5,235 bases of DNA from assembly GCA_005804005.1 (NCBI GenBank), contig SYPI01000187.1:1-5235 (forward strand), written 5' to 3'. Positions 1 through 5,235 of the stretch are shown here, in pieces. The stretch's first letter is position 1. Each line of letters begins with the position of its first letter. The DNA comes from Planctomycetia bacterium. Lineage in GTDB: Bacteria; Planctomycetota; Phycisphaerae; Phycisphaerales; SM1A02. The notes under the pieces were generated by a model that made no database searches, was not told where the DNA came from, and saw only the letters and a list, made by a program, of their open reading frames with translations. The position numbers and the translations under genes are program-made.

Positions 1-483
1 CCGGTGTGGCTGGCCATGACTCATGCCATCGTGGTGGCCGAGGCGGCGCGCCGCCTGCGTCAGGCGCGTCCGGAACTCACGCCGCGCGCGACGGTCATCG
101 CCGTCTGCGGATGGCTGGCCTTCTCCGTGCTCTTGGTGGGCGGAGGCATCTGGCGCGATGCTGGCAGCTGGCGCGATGGCGGCGCCGGATGGTTCCCACG
201 ATCATCGGCGCAGGTTCTCGCCCCGGTGGTGATCGCGGTGATTGGATTCACCGCCCTAGCCATCTTCAAGTTCCGCAACACCAAGGGCCCGGCTGCCGCC
301 GCGCGCCTGCTGCGCTACGGAGCGCTTTGGCAGTCGACTTACGCTGCGGCTTGGCTTGTGGGCGCCGGGCTCATTCCGGAAGCAGCGGCCATTGCCGCCT
401 TCGCGGCCATCGCACTGCTGGTGGCCAGTCTGGCCCGTGGCACCGCGCTCGACGCTTTCGGCCGCATCTCCTGGCGCGGCTGA
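1..483 (+). CDS. Unrecognised polytopic membrane protein, C-terminal part (5' end outside window)
   Basis: I do not recognise this family. The reading frame is open from base 1 (CCG, then a GTG at 4) to the TGA at 481-483, so the protein may well begin upstream. Numbering from the GTG at 4 gives 159 residues with four hydrophobic stretches, at roughly 29-50, 71-88, 105-124 and 126-145. The basic segment at 16-28 and the short K/R-rich segment at 89-104 are probably cytoplasmic by the positive-inside rule. A loop at 50-66 holds an imperfect six-residue duplication (WRDAGS/WRDGGA). The last two segments are nearly pure Ala/Ile/Leu/Val. No catalytic motif or ligand site is visible. The gene lies 37 bases upstream of the LptD-like gene in the same direction, so co-transcription and a cell-envelope role are plausible but inferred. 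That it is a real gene rests on its hydrophobic pattern, strand and fit to its neighbour. Confidence 0.6.
   Translation, partial: PVWLAMTHAIVVAEAARRLRQARPELTPRATVIAVCGWLAFSVLLVGGGIWRDAGSWRDGGAGWFPRSSAQVLAPVVIAVIGFTALAIFKFRNTKGPAAAARLLRYGALWQSTYAAAWLVGAGLIPEAAAIAAFAAIALLVASLARGTALDAFGRISWRG
151..186 (+). repeat. 18-bp imperfect tandem duplication inside the membrane-protein gene
   Basis: Two adjacent 18-base units (151-168 and 169-186) both begin TGGCGCGATG and match at 14 of 18 positions. They are in frame and encode WRDAGS then WRDGGA, in a polar loop between the first two predicted membrane segments. This looks like a small in-frame slippage or duplication that adds loop length. It has no sign of being a regulatory or mobile repeat. 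Confidence 0.6.
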
Positions 484-520
484 ACCGCGCGGCGGGCGGC
501 GGATTTCGGGCCCGATTAGG

Positions 521-601
521 ATGCGCCGCGTGATTGGGCGATCGGCACTTTCCATCTGCGCCGCCGTGCTCGGCGCGTTGAGTTCACCCATGAGCGCGGG
601 G
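521..601 (+). other. Signal peptide of the LptD-like protein
   Basis: Residues 1-27 have a basic start (MRRVIGR), a hydrophobic core of Ala/Leu/Ile/Val at about 9-20, and a small-residue end (SAG) just before C28. This fits Sec export with signal peptidase I cleavage near residue 27. The Cys at +1 recalls a lipobox, but -3 is Ser rather than Leu/Val/Ile, so lipidation is unlikely. The presence of this element supports the start at ATG 521. Confidence 0.65.
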
Positions 602-3600
602 TGTCCGACGCCGGACGCTGGCCCCGGCGCTGGGGACGCGGTCGCGGCGGTGCCGATCGACGGCCGAAGTCTGGGGGGATATGTCCTGCCAACACTCCCG
701 GTGGAAACGGACCTCCGGCTGGAGGCGGTACAGGCCTGGAGTTGGACGGTCGATGACACCACCCGCCTCTACCTCAAGGGCGATGTGCAGGTCATCGCCG
801 GTGCCTACAACTTCGCCGCCGAGGAGGTGGTGGTCTGGATTGACCGCATCCCATCGGCCGATGGATTGATCAACCAGTTCGCCTTCTACTTCCCGATGAC
901 CGATGAGCCGACGCGACGGGCTGGATTGGCCGCGGGTGGCCGCAACCTGCTGGTTACGGGAGCCGCGCGCGGCAACATCCAGCTGGATGTGGTCGAGCGC
1001 CGCGACTCGCCCCCGCCCCGCAATGCGACCGTTACCAAGGGCGAAGCTCGTCTGGCCCGCTACCTGCAGCGGCTGGAATCCAATCCGCCAGCGCTGGCCC
1101 TGCGCCCCACGCTGGAGGCGACCACGATTGCCCCCGAGCCGCCACTGGAAGTGGGTGGTTCGGTCCGTCAGGCGGTAGACGACGCCATTTCATCGGGCGG
1201 TACGGCCACGGCCTCTGCTGATCCGATCTTCACCCCCGACGGCGTGCTCTCGTTCTTCGGCGAGAACATCGAGATTGACGAGGCCGGTGACGCGGTAACC
1301 GTGATGGGCGGGGTGGCAGTGGAGTACCGCTCACTGCAGCGCGAACGCGAACTACAACTGACCGCCGAACGGGCCGTGATCTTCCTCAAGCCGGGAACGA
1401 TTCAATCGCTGCGTGAGCGCAGTGGGCTGATCGATGCCGGCCAAGTGATCGGCATCTACCTCGAAGGTGGCGTGGTGGCCACCGACTTCGAATACACCAT
1501 GCGCGGCAACCGCGTCTACTACGACCTGCCCCTGAACCGGGCGGTGGTACTTGATGCAGTTCTGCGCACGCATCTGCGCAACGGGCAGCCGGTGGTCGCC
1601 CGAGCCCGCGAGATCCAGCAGATCTCGGCCGATGAGTGGCGAGCCACGCACGCTTCGGTCTCCCTCAGCCAGTTCTTTGAGCCGCACCTGTCCATGGGCG
1701 TGGAGCGACTGCGCGTAGAGCGGCAGGCCGATGGCGGTTCGTTGGTGGAAGCTGAGGATGTCACCCTGCGCGCCCAGGGTGCGCCGATCATGTGGTGGCC
1801 GCGCATGGCCGGAAGCCCGGAGAAGATTCCACTCAAGAGCCTGCAGATGGGCTTCGCCAATTCCACCGGAGTGGCGGTCAAGAGCGAGTGGGACATCCTC
1901 GATCTGCTCGGCCTCGACTCGCCGCCGGGAACCGAACTGAGCCTGCTTCAAGAGGCGTACACCAGCAACGGCATCGGTTTCGGAGCGCGCCTCACCTCCA
2001 CCGGCGACGGCACCGGCCACCTCGAGGGTCTGGGGTTCAGCGATTTCGGCAACCCGGAACTTACTTCCAGCGGCCGCACCATCACTTCATCGGAGAGCGC
2101 GCGCGGCTACCTGCTGGGCGACTGGACCAATCGCCTCTCACCCGATCTGCTCTTTCAGGCCGACCTCTCCTGGATCAGTGACAACACCTTCATCAACACC
2201 TTCCGCTGGGACGACTTCGCCGAGCGCCGCGAGTACACCAGCAGTGCTCGCCTGAGCATTGAGAGTGGGCACACCATGCTCACCCTGTTGGGCAAGTACA
2301 ACTTGAACGACTTCGTCTCCAACTCGGCCATGCTGGCCGCCCGGCCCTACAGCGTCGACAAGGCACCGGAGTTGTCCTACGGCCGCTACGGCGACAGCCT
2401 GTTCGGCGACTCGATCACCTGGTCGAGTGAGTACAGCGCCACCATGATGCGGTTGAAGGCGACCTCGGGGACGCCGGACCAACTCGGCATTTCGCCCTTG
2501 GCGTTCTCACCCCTGATGACCGGAACGGACTCGGTCAACACCGAGTACTACGCCGCCGGATACGACAGCGACTTCCACGGTCGGCTCTACACGCGGCAGG
2601 AACTCGCCTCACCGATCTCTTTCCGCGGCGGCGCCATCACCCCGTTCGTCACCGGCACCGCCACCGGCTACATCACCAACTTCCAGGACTACAGCACCGA
2701 GGCGGAGAGCCTGCGCTGCCTGCTCAGCGGCGGGGTGCGGGCCAGTGCCGAGTTCAGCCAGGAACTAGCCGACTTCACCAGCACCATGTTCGACCTGCAC
2801 CGCCTGCGGCATCTGGTGCAGCCATACGGCACGCTGTGGTACGGCTGGGACTCGGGGACTCCGCTTGGACAGCCGGTGTACGACCAGGAAGTCGAAGCGA
2901 TCTCTGGCGCTGCGGCGGCGCAGATCGGCATCACCCAGAAACTGCAGACCATGCGCGGGGGACCCGGCGCTTGGCGGTCGGTGGACTTCGCCACCCTTGA
3001 CCTCTCTGCGGCCTTCGATTCCAACGGCAATTCGTTCCAAGCCAACAACTCCTCACTGCCGGCCTCACTGCGCTACGCCCAGAGTCCGGCGCCGCAGTTT
3101 TACTCCTGGCGACCGGAGTATTCGCAGTGGGGCGATCATTTGGCGGCGCGGCTTCTGCTGGAGGCGTCCGACGCCATGAGCATCTACGGGTCTGGCACCT
3201 ACGTGCTACAGAGCGACCGCGAGAACAGCATCAATTCATTCGGGCTGGACGGGCTGGCGCGCGGCACCATCGGCACATCCGTCCGCCAGTCGCCCGATGT
3301 GACCACCTTCCTCGAGTATCGCTACGTGAACACCTTCGATCCCACTGGCACTTACCCGGCCGATGAGTTCCTGCAGGCCGGATTCACCTATCAAGTGTCC
3401 AAGACCTACCTGATCACCGTGGCTCCACAGTGGGACCTGCTAGCCAGCAACTTCCGGGCCATCTCCGGGAGCCTGACCCGCGAGTTCCCCGACTTCGATC
3501 TGCGCTTCTCCGGCAGTTATGACTCCATCGTCGACGAGGCCTTCTTTGGGCTGAGCATCCGCCTGCACGGGGTGGGCGATGAAGCGCAGGCCCTGTCGGA

Positions 3601-3643
3601 CAGTTCGGCAACCTTCGGCGCCTTCGGCCCCGGCGGCTCCTGA
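521..3643 (+). CDS. lptD: LptD/OstA-like outer-membrane lipopolysaccharide-assembly protein
   Basis: LptD is the outer-membrane beta-barrel that receives LPS from the periplasmic Lpt bridge and inserts it in the outer leaflet. This 1040-residue protein has a signal peptide (about 1-27), a first OstA-like strand segment (about 65-115, with LKGDVQV and a following VVVWID), a Pro/Ala-rich linker (about 160-235), and a second OstA-like segment (about 241-295, from FFGENIEI to AERAVIFL). Next come an NRVYYD element at 330-335 and the LptD-like GAPIMWWP turn at 420-427, then a long barrel of alternating polar and aromatic strands (about 450-1016). LRHLVQP at 762-768 matches the LptD barrel signature. 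It is longer than E. coli LptD (about 780 residues). ATG 521 was chosen because it gives a proper signal peptide and clears the upstream gene; the frame stays open back to about 356, and GTG 530 is an alternative. No clear ribosome-binding site precedes it. Only C28 and C733 remain after the signal peptide, so the paired-disulfide pattern of E. coli LptD is absent. LptD-family membership is fairly sure; LPS as the cargo is inferred. Confidence 0.85.
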   Translation: MRRVIGRSALSICAAVLGALSSPMSAGCPTPDAGPGAGDAVAAVPIDGRSLGGYVLPTLPVETDLRLEAVQAWSWTVDDTTRLYLKGDVQVIAGAYNFAAEEVVVWIDRIPSADGLINQFAFYFPMTDEPTRRAGLAAGGRNLLVTGAARGNIQLDVVERRDSPPPRNATVTKGEARLARYLQRLESNPPALALRPTLEATTIAPEPPLEVGGSVRQAVDDAISSGGTATASADPIFTPDGVLSFFGENIEIDEAGDAVTVMGGVAVEYRSLQRERELQLTAERAVIFLKPGTIQSLRERSGLIDAGQVIGIYLEGGVVATDFEYTMRGNRVYYDLPLNRAVVLDAVLRTHLRNGQPVVARAREIQQISADEWRATHASVSLSQFFEPHLSMGVERLRVERQADGGSLVEAEDVTLRAQGAPIMWWPRMAGSPEKIPLKSLQMGFANSTGVAVKSEWDILDLLGLDSPPGTELSLLQEAYTSNGIGFGARLTSTGDGTGHLEGLGFSDFGNPELTSSGRTITSSESARGYLLGDWTNRLSPDLLFQADLSWISDNTFINTFRWDDFAERREYTSSARLSIESGHTMLTLLGKYNLNDFVSNSAMLAARPYSVDKAPELSYGRYGDSLFGDSITWSSEYSATMMRLKATSGTPDQLGISPLAFSPLMTGTDSVNTEYYAAGYDSDFHGRLYTRQELASPISFRGGAITPFVTGTATGYITNFQDYSTEAESLRCLLSGGVRASAEFSQELADFTSTMFDLHRLRHLVQPYGTLWYGWDSGTPLGQPVYDQEVEAISGAAAAQIGITQKLQTMRGGPGAWRSVDFATLDLSAAFDSNGNSFQANNSSLPASLRYAQSPAPQFYSWRPEYSQWGDHLAARLLLEASDAMSIYGSGTYVLQSDRENSINSFGLDGLARGTIGTSVRQSPDVTTFLEYRYVNTFDPTGTYPADEFLQAGFTYQVSKTYLITVAPQWDLLASNFRAISGSLTREFPDFDLRFSGSYDSIVDEAFFGLSIRLHGVGDEAQALSDSSATFGAFGPGGS

Positions 3644-3651
3644 GTTCTCAG
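3640..3651. other. Convergent gene junction with short palindrome
   Basis: The stop codons of the LptD-like gene (TGA 3641-3643) and ruvB (complement of 3648-3650) are separated by four bases. CTGAG at 3640-3644 and CTCAG at 3647-3651 are inverted copies with a two-base centre, spanning both stop codons. The stem is too short, the loop too tight and no U-tract follows, so this is not an intrinsic terminator. Each transcript must either end inside the opposing gene or stop by another mechanism such as Rho. Confidence 0.5.
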
Positions 3652-4703
3652 TCTTCGAACAACCTAGCCGAGTCTGGGGCGGGCTCCGCAGCGGGCATGA
3701 CTCCGCAGGCCACGCCGCAGTGAGTGGCCCCGGTCTGCGTCACACATCGGCCTTGCCGCGTGCGGGCCACGAAGCCGATCTGCAACAGGAACGGCTCGAC
3801 CACATCTTCCAGAGTGCCGCCATCTTCCCCCATTGAGGCGGCGATCGCCTCGATACCCGCCGGACCTCCGCCGTAAACGGTGCCCAAGGTGCGCAGGTAG
3901 GCGCGATCGAGTTCATCGAGCCCCATGGCATCGACACCCTCCAGGGCCAGAGCCTCGTCCACGGTGGATCGATCAAATCGCCCACCACAGCGCACCTCAG
4001 CGAAGTCGCGGACCCGGCGCAGGAGCCGCAGCGCCACGCGCGGCGTGCCGCGGCTGCGCGCGGCGATCACTGCCAGCGCGTCCGCAGTCGGCCGGGCCAT
4101 CACCAGCATCGTTGCCGCTCGACCGAGAATGGCCTGCAGCTCCGCCTCGTCATAGAACGAGACATGCTGGGCGATGCCGAATCGCGTGCGCAGCGCGTGG
4201 GTGAGCAGTCCGGGGCGGGTGGTCGCCCCGATCAGGGTGAACGGCTTCACTCCCAGCGTTACGGTGCGGGCGTGCTGTCCGCTCTCGACCGTGAAGTCGA
4301 TCTTGAAATCCTCCATTGCCGGGTAGATGTATTCCTCCACCGCCGCTGGCAACCGATGAATCTCATCGATGAAGAGGACATCGCGCTCCTCCAGACGCGA
4401 CAGCATGCCGACCAGATCACCGGCGCGGGTCAGCGCCGGACCGCTGGTCACATGGGCCCGCGTAGCCATCTCGTTGGCAATCACATGAGCCAGAGTTGTC
4501 TTCCCAAGGCCCGGCGGACCATGCAGCAGCACATGCTCCATGGGTTCGCTGCGGCCACGGACCGCCTCGAGGGCAATCTGCAGTCGCTCGCGCAGCCGCG
4601 GCTGACCGACATACTCCGCCATGCGCAGCGGGCGCAGAGCGTGGTTGGCGGCCTCGGCCTCTGGTGGCTCCGACTGCGCGGACACAACTCTTTCGCGGGC
4701 CAT
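3648..4703 (-). CDS. ruvB: Holliday junction branch-migration ATPase RuvB
   Basis: RuvB is the hexameric AAA+ motor that, with RuvA, drives branch migration of Holliday junctions in recombinational repair. The 351-residue protein has the usual family length. After a short variable N-terminus come the RPLRMAEYVGQ box (24-34), Walker A GPPGLGKTT (62-70), Walker B with DEIHRL (108-118), the conserved YPAMEDF segment (127-133), sensor 1 GATTR (159-163), LRTRFG (171-176) carrying the arginine finger, and sensor 2 RGTPR (218-222). A winged-helix DNA-binding domain follows (about 261-330; GGPAGIEAIAASMGE and EPFLLQIGF). All catalytic residues are present. The C-terminal end is divergent: where the family usually has RTPRGR, this has RTRQGR, followed by three Cys (320, 329, 333) and a Pro/Ala-rich tail ending ARLFED. 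The ATG at 4703 has a good ribosome-binding site and is preceded by lemA with a 7-base gap. No ruvA or ruvC is in the window. Confidence 0.97.
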   Translation of the reverse strand: MARERVVSAQSEPPEAEAANHALRPLRMAEYVGQPRLRERLQIALEAVRGRSEPMEHVLLHGPPGLGKTTLAHVIANEMATRAHVTSGPALTRAGDLVGMLSRLEERDVLFIDEIHRLPAAVEEYIYPAMEDFKIDFTVESGQHARTVTLGVKPFTLIGATTRPGLLTHALRTRFGIAQHVSFYDEAELQAILGRAATMLVMARPTADALAVIAARSRGTPRVALRLLRRVRDFAEVRCGGRFDRSTVDEALALEGVDAMGLDELDRAYLRTLGTVYGGGPAGIEAIAASMGEDGGTLEDVVEPFLLQIGFVARTRQGRCVTQTGATHCGVACGVMPAAEPAPDSARLFED

Positions 4704-4707
4704 CTGG

Positions 4708-4712
4708 TTCCT
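4708..4712 (-). promoter_or_regulatory. Ribosome-binding site of ruvB overlapping the lemA stop codon
   Basis: On the minus strand AGGAA lies four bases before the ruvB ATG at 4703, a good Shine-Dalgarno match that fixes this start. The first two bases of AGGAA are the last two of the lemA TAG stop (4713-4711). Ribosomes terminating on lemA would therefore sit directly on the ruvB initiation region, so translational coupling is likely. Confidence 0.75.
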
Positions 4713-5235
4713 AGAACTTCACCTTGGGCGTGGCGCGTTCTTCCTCGCCGACCTCGAAGAACGGTCGCTTGGTGAAGCCAAACATTCCCACCAGCAGATT
4801 GGCTGGGAACACCGCGATGGTGGTGTTGTATTCCTGAGCGGCACCGTTGTAGCCGCCGCGGGTGGCGGCGATCCCGGACTCAGTTGAACTGAGCGTTTCC
4901 TGCAGGTGCATGAAGTTGGTGTTGGCTTTGAGTTCCGGGTAGGCCTCGGCCACAGCCATCAACCGGCCCAGCGCGCCGGTCAACTGCTGCTCGGCGCCGA
5001 TTCGCTCGCCTGGCGTGCCGGCGGCGACCGCTGCGGCGCGCGCGGCGATGACGGCTTCGAGGGTGCCCCGTTCGTGCGCGGCGTAACCCTTCACCGTCTC
5101 AACCAGGTTGGGCACTAGATCATGCCGCCGCTTCAGTTGAATGTCGATGGCGCTGAAGGCGGTATCGCAGGCGATCCGCAGCCGCTGAAGGCTGTTGTAA
5201 AGGCCGATGGCCCAAGCCACCACCACGATCGCCAC
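4711..5235 (-). CDS. lemA: LemA family membrane-anchored protein, N-terminus cut by window edge
   Basis: LemA proteins are small proteins with one N-terminal transmembrane helix followed by a helical bundle; their biochemical role is not established. The 174 visible residues begin inside or at the start of the hydrophobic helix (about 1-12 visible), followed by the family hallmarks: IGLYN at 10-14, LKRRHDLVPNLVETVKGYA at 34-52, AYPELKAN at 98-105, the FMHLQETLSSTE segment at 108-119, YN at 129-130, EYNTTIAVFPANLLVGMFGF at 135-154, and a C-terminal PFFE...PKVKF. The family normally ends in this way, so the 3' end is complete. The first visible codon is GTG (V), a possible start, but LemA usually carries several more hydrophobic residues, so a few codons are probably missing. 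It is followed by ruvB on the same strand after 7 bases. TPM-domain (YgcG-like) partners, common beside lemA, could lie upstream but are not in view. Confidence 0.93.
   Translation of the reverse strand: MAIVVVAWAIGLYNSLQRLRIACDTAFSAIDIQLKRRHDLVPNLVETVKGYAAHERGTLEAVIAARAAAVAAGTPGERIGAEQQLTGALGRLMAVAEAYPELKANTNFMHLQETLSSTESGIAATRGGYNGAAQEYNTTIAVFPANLLVGMFGFTKRPFFEVGEEERATPKVKF

Noticed and set aside
6..533. Plus-strand frame of 175 codons overlapping the first gene
   Set aside because: It is rich in Arg, Gly and His without structure, while the overlapping frame ending at 483 encodes clear membrane segments.
590..604. Possible lipoprotein signal (Cys 28 after SAG)
   Set aside because: Position -3 is Ser, not the Leu/Val/Ile of a normal lipobox, and an LptD barrel is not expected to be lipidated; ordinary signal peptidase I cleavage explains it.
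256..762. Minus-strand open frame of 168 codons across the end of the membrane-protein gene and the start of the lptD-like gene
   Set aside because: It lies antisense to two better-supported genes, is rich in Arg/Ser/Pro as expected for a high-GC shadow frame, and has no domain or hydrophobic pattern.
1352..2020. Minus-strand open frame of 222 codons inside the lptD-like gene
   Set aside because: It is antisense to a region with clear OstA/LptD signatures (NRVYYD, GAPIMWWP); the composition is that of a shadow frame and no recognisable motif is present.
3598..3632. Repeated CCTTCGG near the 3' end of the lptD-like gene, considered as a terminator or uptake-like repeat
   Set aside because: The copies are direct repeats within codons for FGAFGPG, form no hairpin with a U-tract, and are explained by local low-complexity coding.
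4164..4775. Plus-strand open frame of 203 codons opposite ruvB and the end of lemA
   Set aside because: ruvB on the other strand has every AAA+ motif in order, so this frame is its antisense shadow.

Overview
The window is high-GC, densely coding bacterial DNA from a Gram-negative-type (two-membrane) organism. The main evidence is a large LptD/OstA-type outer-membrane protein. A long LptD-like protein with two separate OstA-like segments, little sign of Shine-Dalgarno sequences on the + strand, and a ruvB without a ruvA neighbour would fit a Planctomycetota (Phycisphaerae-like) genome. That placement is an inference from general knowledge and was not tested. Nothing points to a mobile element, phage, CRISPR array or RNA gene.

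Layout: (1) At 1-483 (+) is the C-terminal part of an unrecognised, Ala-rich integral membrane protein with about four hydrophobic segments; its frame is open at the left edge. (2) At 521-3643 (+), 37 bases downstream, is a 1040-residue LptD-like lipopolysaccharide-assembly protein: signal peptide, two OstA-like segments joined by a Pro/Ala-rich linker, then a large beta-barrel. (3) At 3648-4703 (-), convergent with it and separated by only 4 bases, is ruvB, the Holliday-junction branch-migration ATPase, with all AAA+ motifs intact and a divergent C-terminal end. (4) At 4711-5235 (-), directly upstream of ruvB, is lemA, almost complete but cut at its N-terminus by the right edge.

The two + genes are close enough to be co-transcribed, and the two - genes almost certainly are: the lemA stop codon overlaps the ruvB ribosome-binding site, and only 7 bases separate the genes. 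The transcription units face each other and end within 4 bases of one another, with no intrinsic terminator visible between them. The genes do not form one obvious pathway: outer-membrane biogenesis on one strand, and a membrane-anchored LemA protein with a DNA-repair motor on the other. There is no gene-free stretch over 300 bases. I found no convincing new system; the points most worth a second look are the two-module architecture of the LptD-like protein, the lemA-ruvB pairing and the altered RuvB C-terminus.
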